A stretch of 18,196 bases of DNA from an uncultured Pirellulales bacterium (GTDB lineage Bacteria; Planctomycetota; Planctomycetia; Pirellulales; Lacipirellulaceae): contig CAMYJY010000065.1 in the NCBI GenBank assembly GCA_947258835.1, positions 1 to 18,196 of the forward strand. The letters are read 5' to 3'. The stretch's first letter is position 1. Each line of letters opens with the position of its first letter. Below the pieces are notes generated by a model that had not been told where the DNA came from, searched no databases, and was given only the letters and a program-made list of their open reading frames with translations. A program made the position numbers and the translations under genes. Shown piece after piece: positions 6,645 through 14,112 of this stretch.

Positions 6645-7801
6645 TCTGGGAAACCCCAACTCTGCTGTTGGCTCTCTGGCTGGTGCCCCTAGTGGGCGCG
6701 GCTGTGGTCTTGGCGGATCGGAAACGGCGGGCTACCGCCTTGCGCTTTGCCGCTGCGCCCATGGTGGACCGGCTCATGCCAGCCTTCCACTCCGGGCGGT
6801 GTTGGCTCAAGGCGGTCCTCTTGATGTTGGCCATGACGTGCCTGATCGTGGCCGCCGCGCGTCCACGATTTGGCGTTTTTTTTGAAGAGGTGTCCGGACG
6901 AGGCGTCGATCTCTTTGTGCTGCTGGATGTCTCCCGGTCGATGCTGGCCGAGGATGTCGCGCCCAATCGACTCGAACGGGCCAAGTCCGATATTTTGGAT
7001 CTGCTCCAGCAGCTGCAGGGGGACCGGGTCGGGCTGATTGCCTTTGCCGGCGCGCCGGTGGAACTGGTGCCACTGACGACGGATCAAGGATTCTTTCGCA
7101 TGGTGCTGGCTGATGTCGACCCGCACAGCGCCCCGCGGGGAGGAAGTCTGATGGGCGACGCGATCCGTAAAGCGATGGAGTCGCTGCCGGAACGACACGA
7201 CCGCGATCGGGTCCTGGTATTGATCACCGATGGTGAAGACCATGATTCCTTTCCCCTCCAGGCCGCCCAGCAGGCGGCGGAGAAAAAGATTCGGATCATC
7301 ACCGTAGGACTGGGGGATACCGGGGAGGGGGCCCGTATTCCGCAACGTGACCCGGACGGTAACCTGGCCTACGTAAAACACCAAGGACAGGAAGTATGGT
7401 CGAAAATGGATGAACGCCTGCTCAAAGAAATCGCGCTGGCGACGTCCGGGGCCTACGTGCCAGCCCGCACCCGCGCCTACGACCTGGGGAGTATTTATGA
7501 TCAGCACCTGGCAAAACTCACCCGCGGGGAATTTAGCGCCGACAAACGGAAACGCTATCGCGAGCAGTTCCAGTGGTTTGCTGGTCTCGGCCTGGTGCTG
7601 CTGCTGGCCGACATGCTGATCTTGGGCGGCAGATCCTGCCCCCGGCCTGAACGGGGGGCCGCCAGACAAAGCGAGGGCGGCAGTGCCGCCAGACAAAGCG
7701 AGCTACCGCTCGGAAGGCGTTTGCCCGCTTCCGTTGGGCGCTCTACCATTCGTGAGCGCCAAGGAGAAATGCCAATGCCGGCGGCGGAGGTAATACCATG
7801 A
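6641..7801 (+). CDS. batB: BatB-like membrane VWA protein with repeat-encoded tail
   Basis: A 386-residue paralogue of the preceding gene. Membrane segments are at about 5-25 and 57-73, and the VWA domain is at about 88-290 with metal-site residues DVSRS (96-100), GDA around D173 and D197 in ITDGED. A C-terminal membrane segment lies at about 312-327. ATG 6641 overlaps the batA stop (ATGA). After Leu328 (TTG 7622-7624) the remaining 58 residues, GGRSCPRPERG onward, are translated from repeat copy B plus a short linker and do not look like Bat sequence. In the other two copies the matching triplet is a TAG stop, so the ancestral protein probably ended after Ile327. The present stop overlaps the batC start. 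Confidence 0.88.
   Translation: MIWETPTLLLALWLVPLVGAAVVLADRKRRATALRFAAAPMVDRLMPAFHSGRCWLKAVLLMLAMTCLIVAAARPRFGVFFEEVSGRGVDLFVLLDVSRSMLAEDVAPNRLERAKSDILDLLQQLQGDRVGLIAFAGAPVELVPLTTDQGFFRMVLADVDPHSAPRGGSLMGDAIRKAMESLPERHDRDRVLVLITDGEDHDSFPLQAAQQAAEKKIRIITVGLGDTGEGARIPQRDPDGNLAYVKHQGQEVWSKMDERLLKEIALATSGAYVPARTRAYDLGSIYDQHLAKLTRGEFSADKRKRYREQFQWFAGLGLVLLLADMLILGGRSCPRPERGAARQSEGGSAARQSELPLGRRLPASVGRSTIRERQGEMPMPAAEVIP
7624..7742. repeat. Stop-abutting hairpin repeat, copy B (inside the batB 3' end)
   Basis: The first unit (7624-7674) is enlarged by an internal C-run/G-run hairpin. The second (7675-7701) is a GGCGGC...GCCGCC unit, and both end with the linker cagacaaagcga. The 41-bp core is 7702-7742. 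It opens with the same gctaccgctcggaag as the other copies. The triplet before GGCGGC is TTG, not TAG, so batB reads through the whole element. Confidence 0.88.
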
Positions 7802-9570
7802 GCGGTTGGCGAAAAGAAATATCATGCCTGCTGCTGGTGCTGCTCTGGTGGGCAGCCACGTGTGCATCCAGCTGGGGGGCCTCTGCGATAGCCGTCCGCA
7901 AGGTGCGCGAGGGCCTGCAAGATTTTGCCCAGGGTGAATTTTCAGCCGCCCAACAGGCGTTTGCCGAGGCCGACGTCGCCGATCCGGAAAATGAGATCAT
8001 TGCCTTCAATCGTGCCTGCGCTGCAGCCGCTACGGGAGACGTTGAGCAGGCCCGCGAGTTGTTTCTGCAGGCGGCACTCACGCGCGATACCCAATTGGCT
8101 GCCGAGGCGCATTATAATCTTGGCAGTCTGGCCGCCGAGGAGGGGCGGGCCACCCTCGGAGATGATCCCGTGGCCGCCGCCGCGGAACAGAGACAGCCAG
8201 GAATCACCGCCCTGCTCACCGCGGTGAGCCATTATCGGGACTGCTTGGAACTGGCCCCAGAACACGCGGATGCCCGGCATAATCTCGAATTGATTCGCCT
8301 GTTCGTCAAGTACATTCAGGCCCAATGGCAGCAGCACGATCGAGAAAAGAACCGTGCGGAAATGGGCCTGTTAGAATTCTTGGAGATGATCCAGCAGCGC
8401 CAAGCGACTTTGCGCGCCACGGTCCGCGGCTGGGATCCAACGGCCGCCTCACCACGACAGCGCCAAGCAGTTCCAGAGACGGCCGACCAGCAGCGCCAGC
8501 TGCAGGAAGAGGTGGAACCGCTGCAGTCAAAAATTGTCGCGCAGTTTCAAAAGTCCCCGCAGCAGCCGACCGGTACCCCCCCAGCGAACGCGGCCAGTGA
8601 CCAGCAATTGCTGCAGGCCCAGTCGCTCTTGACCCAGTTGGCGGGCGAAGCGGGCACCCATATGCTCGAGGCAGCCACACTCCTGGAGGCCGGTCAGTTC
8701 CACGACGGGCAGCAACGCCAGCGCGACGTCCTCGACCAGCTGCAGCAGATCTTTATGGCGGTGGCCCCGTTCTCCAAGGTGTTGCAGCAGGCCACCCAGC
8801 AGCAACAGCAGCTGGTGACAACTTCGGAGTCGGCAACCAGCGCCCAGCAAGCAACCGCTGATGCTCCCTCAGAAGCAGCGGCACCAGCCGACGAAACCGT
8901 AGCGGCAGTCGACCCGGCGGAACTCCAGTGGCAACAGTCGCAGGTTGCCGATGGGAGCCGTATGCTGAGCCTCAAAGCACAGGCCGAACTGCCGGGGGTG
9001 GAGGCCCAACTCCAAGCCGCTGCACAACCGGCAGCCGACCCGGCCGCCAGCGCCGGCCAGTCGGCCGCCCCCCAGAGCAAGAGCAAAAGTGCCCCCAACC
9101 CCGCGCAACTTGAGGCACTCAAAACATCCTACCAGCGGGCGATCGAATTGGGCCCGCAGGTCGAGCAGCGGGCAGCGTCGGCAGCCACGAAATTGGGGGC
9201 GTCGGAACTGAGTGGTGCCCTGCCCGACCAGCAGCAAGCCCTCAAACTGCTGCGCGAGATTGCCGAACCCCTGGCACAGGAAAATCAATCTTCCAACAAG
9301 CAATCGTCTGACAATGATGGTGAGCAAAACCAAGATCAAAACCAAGATCAAAACCAAGATCAAAACCAAGATCAAAACCAGAACCAGAACCAGAATCAGA
9401 ATCAGAATCAGAATCAGAATCAGAATACAAAACCAGCAGCAGTCAGAACAGTCCTCGCAAGCACAGGCCCAATCCGTTTTGCGTCGCGCCCGCCAGCGTG
9501 CGCGGGAGCATCGCGATCTGCAACAGCAACTCCAGCAGCAGGCAGGCGGCCGTGTTCGCGTCGGACGTGA
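7798..9570 (+). CDS. batC: BatC-like TPR protein, probably frameshifted near its 3' end
   Basis: Encodes 590 residues as written. A signal peptide (about 1-29), a TPR region (about 30-180, with FNRACAAAATGDVEQARELF and AEAHYNLGSLAAEEGR) and a long Gln/Ala-rich helical stretch are followed by a Gln/Asn/Asp tract at 510-543. TPR proteins in this position are thought to scaffold the Bat complex on the periplasmic side. ATG 7798 follows GGAGG (7786-7790) and overlaps the batB stop as ATGA. After the tract, the frame gives an unlikely Ala/Pro/Arg tail (544-590). The frame one base on gives a sensible Gln-rich basic helix ending GRDW, so the true C-terminus is probably encoded by 9428-9577. Confidence 0.82.
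   Translation: MSGWRKEISCLLLVLLWWAATCASSWGASAIAVRKVREGLQDFAQGEFSAAQQAFAEADVADPENEIIAFNRACAAAATGDVEQARELFLQAALTRDTQLAAEAHYNLGSLAAEEGRATLGDDPVAAAAEQRQPGITALLTAVSHYRDCLELAPEHADARHNLELIRLFVKYIQAQWQQHDREKNRAEMGLLEFLEMIQQRQATLRATVRGWDPTAASPRQRQAVPETADQQRQLQEEVEPLQSKIVAQFQKSPQQPTGTPPANAASDQQLLQAQSLLTQLAGEAGTHMLEAATLLEAGQFHDGQQRQRDVLDQLQQIFMAVAPFSKVLQQATQQQQQLVTTSESATSAQQATADAPSEAAAPADETVAAVDPAELQWQQSQVADGSRMLSLKAQAELPGVEAQLQAAAQPAADPAASAGQSAAPQSKSKSAPNPAQLEALKTSYQRAIELGPQVEQRAASAATKLGASELSGALPDQQQALKLLREIAEPLAQENQSSNKQSSDNDGEQNQDQNQDQNQDQNQDQNQNQNQNQNQNQNQNQNTKPAAVRTVLASTGPIRFASRPPACAGASRSATATPAAGRRPCSRRT
9325..9426 (+). repeat. Gln/Asn/Asp-coding microsatellite in batC
   Basis: Four 12-bp units caaaaccaagat (9325-9372) are followed by Asn-Gln codons that end in six copies of cagaat (9391-9426). 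Units are multiples of three, so simple unit gain or loss keeps the frame. The frame problem starts at the next base. Confidence 0.95.
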
Positions 9571-9577
9571 CTGGTAG
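9428..9577 (+). other. Displaced C-terminus of batC in the next frame
   Basis: From 9428 the frame one base on reads QNQQQSEQSSQAQAQ, then VLRRARQRAREHRDLQQQ and GGRVRVGRDW before TAG 9575-9577. This keeps the Gln-rich, then basic helical character expected of the protein end. Dropping the single A at 9427 would join it to the upstream frame. Repeat copy C begins at the G of this TAG, just as copy A begins at the moxR TAG, which independently supports this as the natural stop. Confidence 0.7.
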
Positions 9578-9706
9578 GGCGGGGCGGCAAGGGCCGCCAG
9601 CCAATGCGAGGGCGGCAAGGGCCGTCAGCCAATGCGAGGGCGGCAAGGGCCGCCAGCCAATGCGAGCTACCGCTCGGAAGACAGTTGCCCGCTCCCGTTG
9701 GTCGCT
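9577..9706. repeat. Stop-abutting hairpin repeat, copy C (batC/batD junction)
   Basis: Three tandem hairpin units (9577-9609, 9610-9637, 9638-9665) all carry the linker cagccaatgcga. Units 2 and 3 are 28 bp and differ at one position. The 41-bp core is 9666-9706 and ends 45 bases before the batD start. Confidence 0.92.
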
Positions 9707-9751
9707 TGCATTTATGTAGGATTTAACAGTTTCCACCGCTGGTAGTGCAGT

Positions 9752-12460
9752 ATGAAAATTTGGAAACCTCACCTCACGCTCATTACTTTTAGCTGCCTGC
9801 TGCTGGTGGGGCTGGCTGAGCGGAGCACTGCGCAGGATCCAGAATTGATCGTCGACATGGAGCGGCGAGAGATTTATACCGGAGAGTCCGTGCTCTATCG
9901 CGTCACACTCAACCACGTGCAAAACCCGACCGCACCCCAATTGGATGGTTTTGATGAGTTGTTCCAAGTCGTGCCCCTGGGCGAGCAGTCCCTGGATTCA
10001 CGGCAGCTCACGATAATTAACGGACGACGCACCGAAATCATCAGGCGCGGTCGGCAATACAACTATCAGCTCACCCCCCGACGTAGTGGCACCCTGACCA
10101 TTCCGGCCCCCACCGCGACGGTGGATGGCGCGGTGCTCACCGGCAAGAGCCTCACGCTTCGTGTGCTGCCGCCGGATGACCAAGATGCGGTGCGTTTAAG
10201 TTTTACGACGGATCACACGGCCGTCTATCCCAGGCAACCGTTCACCCTCACGCTCACCGTCGCCGTGCAGGCCCTGCCGGGGGACCTGCAGGACCGTGAC
10301 CCCTTGACCGTGCAGCCCCAACCCCCGGCGCTGGAGGTTTCCTGGCTGGCCGACAACCAACTTCCACAGGGATTGCAGCCGCAGCAGAGCTGGCGTGACA
10401 TTCTCGAACCATTGGTCAGCCGCCGGGGCCATGGCTTTCAGATCAATAACATTGGCACATCCTCGGTTTTTTCCTTGTTCGAAGACACGGCGACCGGGTT
10501 TCATCCGCAGCCTCAGCGGACGACCCTCCCAGCTGCCGACGGGGCCGATGTGGAGTACTGGGAATACCGCTTGCAGCGCACGCTGATACCGCAAAAAATC
10601 GGGAAATATGAATTTGGCCCCGTGCTCCTGAAAGGAACCTTTGCCAACGATATCCAGGATGGCCAGTTGGTGGGGCGCCGGATCTACGCCTTCGCGCCCG
10701 GACTCGAAGTCACCGTGCGGGACGTGCCCCTCCCAGGGCGTCCGGCTGCTTACGTGAACGTGGTGGGCCGCTGCACCGTGCAGGCTGCGCTGGTGCCCGC
10801 CACCGCTCGTGTCGGTGACCCCATGACGCTGACGGTGACCCTGGCCGGTCCAGGAAACTTGGCCGATGCCCGGCCGCCCGATTTGGCCACGCTGCCCGGT
10901 CTCAAGCAGGCCTTCCGAATCTACGATGCCACGCGGGATGCCAGCGATGACGTGTGTCGGTTTACCTACAGTGTGCGACCACTGCAGACGCAAGTTACCG
11001 AGTTCCCAGCCATTCCACTGGCTTACTTTGACACCGCCACGGAACAATACGTCACTATCCATACCGACCCATTGCCCGTAACCATTTTGGAAGCGGAGAC
11101 CGTGGCGGACGCCGAGATTGTTTCCGCTGCGCCGCAAACCACACAAACTCCGGGAAATCTTGAGTTGAGCGCAGGAGGCATCTTTGCCAATGCGACAAAT
11201 TTAAATGCCTTGCGTAACGACATGGTCCGTCCCGCACGGTGGTTGGCTAGCTGGGTCGGGATGCTAATTGGTTGGTTCGTGGTTTCCCAGGGGATACGCT
11301 ATGTCCAGCGCCTTCGCGAAGATCCAGCCCGCTTGAGGCGGCGTGCTGCTCCTGCACAGGCCCGGTCGACCCTGGCCGCTGCGACCCAATTCCTCGATGC
11401 TGGAAACGCTGCGGCAGGCGGCGCAGCAGTCCGCCAGGCCCTTACGGGGCTGATTGCCGATTATGCCAATGTGCCCGCGGCTGGGCTGACCCCACGTGAT
11501 GCCGCGGATCGCTTGGCAGCGCTAGGCGTCACGGCGGCCTGCTCCACCCGTGTGGAGCAGCTGTTGGAGGCCTGCGACGCGGCCCGTTATGGAGCCGCCA
11601 TGGCGGACCTTGCCCCGTTGCACTCCGAGGCCTCCACCTTGCTCGACCAGCTGATTGCCGAACTGAAAAAATCTCAGTTTGCTGCAGTGGAAAAAATCAC
11701 TACGTTGCTGGTGCTGGGGTTGTGGTTGGTGGGTTGCAGTTCGGCTCCTGATTTGCAGTCTTCTCAAAAGTTTCAGCAGGTCGAGCAGGCTTTTGGCCAG
11801 GCGCATACGCCTGCCGAATTCGCGCAGGTCGCCCGGCAATATGAGCCGCTGTGCCGTGACGCGTTTGTCTCGGGGGCCGTGTTGTACAATCAAGGCAACG
11901 CTTGGATGCGTGCGGGAGAAATCGGGCGAGCCATTGCTGCCTATCGCCAGGCGGTCCGCTATCGTCCGCGCGATCCTTATCTGCAAGCCAATTTGCGCAA
12001 TGCCTTGGCTGCTGTAGGACAGGACTCTGCATCCTCAGCTCCGTCCCGCTTGATGGGGTACCTGTTTTTTTGGCAAAATTGGCTGAGTTATCCTGAAAAG
12101 TTCGTGGTGACTACCCTGCTCTTGGCCGCCGCGCTGGCCACGGCCCTGCTAGGCCAGCTCACTTCTCACCGGTTGTTGTGGCAGCGCAGCGCCTGGGTCT
12201 GTGGGGCCCTGGCCGTGCTGGCGGGTCTGTCTACCGGTTGGGATTGGCAGCGATTTGATCGTACAGTCCAGGGGGTCGTCATTGCGGACGAAGTTGTGGC
12301 CCGCAAAGGCAACTCGGAAAATTATGCGGCGGCATTTACCGAGCAGCTCCAGGAAGGAATGGAGTTTGTCGTGCTGGAAAAACGCCAGGATTGGCTGCAT
12401 GTCCAGGTCGGCGCTGCGGGGACCGGCTGGCTGCCTGCACGGGATGTCGTGACTTATTGA
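9752..12460 (+). CDS. batD: BatD-BatE fusion: BatD domain, TPR and SH3-like domain
   Basis: A 902-residue membrane protein. A signal peptide (1 to about 28, ending RSTAQ) is followed by the BatD region with beta-sandwich repeats (about 30-450), a membrane segment (about 493-515) and a cytoplasmic helical part to about 645. A second unit then begins with a lipoprotein-signal-like segment TLLVLGLWLVGCSS (Cys662), then a TPR (about 710-755, YNQGNAWMRAGEIGRAIAAY), two membrane segments (about 775-830) and an SH3-like end (about 840-902, DWLHVQVGAAGTGWLPARDVV). The second unit matches BatE in layout. BatD/BatE work with the VWA proteins in the envelope. The start is ATG 9752, with a weak ribosome site. 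It is the last gene of the operon. Confidence 0.88.
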   Translation: MKIWKPHLTLITFSCLLLVGLAERSTAQDPELIVDMERREIYTGESVLYRVTLNHVQNPTAPQLDGFDELFQVVPLGEQSLDSRQLTIINGRRTEIIRRGRQYNYQLTPRRSGTLTIPAPTATVDGAVLTGKSLTLRVLPPDDQDAVRLSFTTDHTAVYPRQPFTLTLTVAVQALPGDLQDRDPLTVQPQPPALEVSWLADNQLPQGLQPQQSWRDILEPLVSRRGHGFQINNIGTSSVFSLFEDTATGFHPQPQRTTLPAADGADVEYWEYRLQRTLIPQKIGKYEFGPVLLKGTFANDIQDGQLVGRRIYAFAPGLEVTVRDVPLPGRPAAYVNVVGRCTVQAALVPATARVGDPMTLTVTLAGPGNLADARPPDLATLPGLKQAFRIYDATRDASDDVCRFTYSVRPLQTQVTEFPAIPLAYFDTATEQYVTIHTDPLPVTILEAETVADAEIVSAAPQTTQTPGNLELSAGGIFANATNLNALRNDMVRPARWLASWVGMLIGWFVVSQGIRYVQRLREDPARLRRRAAPAQARSTLAAATQFLDAGNAAAGGAAVRQALTGLIADYANVPAAGLTPRDAADRLAALGVTAACSTRVEQLLEACDAARYGAAMADLAPLHSEASTLLDQLIAELKKSQFAAVEKITTLLVLGLWLVGCSSAPDLQSSQKFQQVEQAFGQAHTPAEFAQVARQYEPLCRDAFVSGAVLYNQGNAWMRAGEIGRAIAAYRQAVRYRPRDPYLQANLRNALAAVGQDSASSAPSRLMGYLFFWQNWLSYPEKFVVTTLLLAAALATALLGQLTSHRLLWQRSAWVCGALAVLAGLSTGWDWQRFDRTVQGVVIADEVVARKGNSENYAAAFTEQLQEGMEFVVLEKRQDWLHVQVGAAGTGWLPARDVVTY

Positions 12461-12551
12461 AGCGAGAAACCTTAGGTTCGACAAGCTACCGTGGCTGGGA
12501 TAAACTGATATTTTTGCGATTATTGCAGTCTCCGGCCTCCCAGAGCACGTC

Positions 12552-13637
12552 ATGACAGAGCCCAACAGTTTTCCACTCCAGGATCTCAACATCCTGAGCA
12601 CGTCCCCGCTGACATCCCCGGCTCAGCTCAAAGCCGAGGTCGCCCTCACCTCGCACGCGGCCGAGGAAGTTTTTCAAGCGAGAAAGGCGGTCGGGGCCAT
12701 CCTGCGGGGAGAGGATCGCCGGCTAATTGCCATTGTGGGCCCCTGCTCCATCCATCATCGCGACAGCGCGCTGGAATATGCCGCCAGGCTGGCCCCGCTG
12801 GCGGCTGAGCTGCAGGATCGCATCCTGATCGTGATGCGTGTCTACTTCGAAAAGCCCCGCACCACGGTGGGTTGGAAGGGGCTGATTAACGACCCACACC
12901 TGGATGGCACCTTTGACCTGCCTCGTGGGTTGCGACTGGCCCGTGAAATCTTGCTGGCCATCAATCAGGCGGGTCTGCCCACTGCGACCGAAATGCTGGA
13001 GCCGATCACGCCCCAGTACATCGCCGATTTAGTGACCCTGGCGTCGATCGGTGCTCGCACCACCGAGTCGCCCACGCATCGCCAAATGGCCAGCGGCCTG
13101 TCCATGCCCGTCGGTTTCAAGAATAGCACCGAAGGTAGTTTGGAAGTGGCCATCAATGCCATGGAAGCGGCGCGGGCGGAGCATACCTTTTTGGGAATTG
13201 ACCATAGCGGCAAGACCTGCATGGTGAATACGCGGGGCAATGACCTGGGACATCTCATCCTGCGTGGTGGACGCCTGGGACCGAACTACGATGCGGCCCA
13301 CCTGGCAGAGGCCAGTCGCATGTTGGCCCAGGCCAACCTACCCCCTCGATTCGTGGTGGATTGTAGTCATGCAAATTCCAATAAAGACTACACCCAGCAA
13401 TCGGTGGCCTGGAACGATGTCATCGCGCAGCGGGCAGCTGGAAACGACACCATTGTGGGACTGATGCTGGAAAGTAATTTGCAGGCCGGTCAGCAGCGGC
13501 TGGGTCCAGATCTCTCCGCCTTAAAATACGGTGTCTCGATCACCGACGGGTGCATCAGTTTTGAAGAGACCGAAGAACTGCTCCGCTCGGCCTATGCTGC
13601 CTTGGGAACGGTTACGGCCGCGGTGGGCTCCAATTAA
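12552..13637 (+). CDS. aroG: 3-deoxy-7-phosphoheptulonate (DAHP) synthase, class I AroG/F/H type
   Basis: Condenses phosphoenolpyruvate and erythrose 4-phosphate to DAHP, the first step of the shikimate pathway, in the cytoplasm. At 361 residues it has the usual length. Motifs are GPCSIHH (63-69, with the metal-binding Cys65), MRVYFEKPRTTVGWKG (95-110), ATEMLEPITPQYIADL, ARTTESPTHRQMASGLSMPV, VDCSHANSNKD, GLMLESNL and YGVSITDGCI, which together cover the substrate and metal sites. ATG 12552 gives the typical N-terminus. It lies 91 bases after the Bat operon and is likely separately transcribed, although no strong promoter is obvious. Which isozyme (Phe-, Tyr- or Trp-regulated) cannot be read from sequence alone. 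Confidence 0.96.
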   Translation: MTEPNSFPLQDLNILSTSPLTSPAQLKAEVALTSHAAEEVFQARKAVGAILRGEDRRLIAIVGPCSIHHRDSALEYAARLAPLAAELQDRILIVMRVYFEKPRTTVGWKGLINDPHLDGTFDLPRGLRLAREILLAINQAGLPTATEMLEPITPQYIADLVTLASIGARTTESPTHRQMASGLSMPVGFKNSTEGSLEVAINAMEAARAEHTFLGIDHSGKTCMVNTRGNDLGHLILRGGRLGPNYDAAHLAEASRMLAQANLPPRFVVDCSHANSNKDYTQQSVAWNDVIAQRAAGNDTIVGLMLESNLQAGQQRLGPDLSALKYGVSITDGCISFEETEELLRSAYAALGTVTAAVGSN

Positions 13638-13651
13638 GATTCTTTGCCATC

Positions 13652-13705
13652 CAATTGACTTTTGAAAGAACGGCTGGAAGCCGTTCTTTCAAGAACTGTA
13701 GATAA
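13652..13705 (+). repeat. 54-bp hairpin element, left copy, between aroG and the peptidase gene
   Basis: Begins caattgactt and contains a perfect 14-bp stem (13662-13675 with 13679-13692) around a 3-base loop GGA. It is related over its whole 54 bp, without gaps, to the reverse complement of 15333-15386 (about 41 of 54 positions by my count). It sits between convergent genes and could act as a terminator in both directions, but neither side has a T tract. Confidence 0.8.
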
Positions 13706-13728
13706 TCTGCTAGAGCGTCTCTGCCGAC

Positions 13729-14112
13729 TTATCGTACTGCCACTGCTGCCGGATGTGACTGGGGTGTGTCTCGATGCGGCTGTCCGTTGCGGTATAACTC
13801 AAGCCGTTGTTGCATTTCAGCAGCGTTACCTACCGATGTTTTTTCGATACACTTCTGTTGCCAGCGGATTGCTGCATCAAAGTCCCCCGCTTCGGCGTAG
13901 GCGGCGGCCAGCGTTTCCAGCCAGTCGGCCTGCTGCCACTCGATCAGTTCGAGCGCACGCGTGGCGTGGGCTACGGCTACTTGTCCGTCACGCAACGTGT
14001 CATCCGGGCAGGTCGCGCGGATCCAGGCGAGGTGTTTGTAGGAATAATGCAAATCGGGCTGCAGACGGATCGCCTGATCAAGGTCCGTGAGCGCCTTATG
14101 GTATGCACCGAG
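13729..14112 (-). pseudogene. Detached TPR tail of the zinc metallopeptidase
   Basis: On the minus strand this open frame reads LGAYHKALTDLDQAIRLQP, then a TPR-like HYSYKHLAWIRATCPDDTLR, VAHATRALEL, WLETLAAAYAEAGDFDAAIRW and a short basic end before TAA at 13731-13729. This is the expected continuation of the TPR begun at the end of the upstream peptidase frame (EEAIAEFTRAIETNPNL), but in another frame. The piece between NPNL and LGAYHKAL is missing about 13 residues compared with a 34-residue TPR. It is therefore best explained as the second half of a gene broken by a small deletion. It has no convincing start of its own; ATG 14052 is internal to the TPR. Confidence 0.7.

Noticed and set aside
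9577..9706. Tandem repeats near batD as a CRISPR array
   Set aside because: Units are 28-33 bp placed directly head to tail without unique spacers, and there are no cas genes.
13662..13692. Classic rho-independent terminator after aroG
   Set aside because: The stem is excellent, but neither strand has a T tract after it, and a related copy lies at 15333-15386, so it is annotated as a repeat element that may also terminate.
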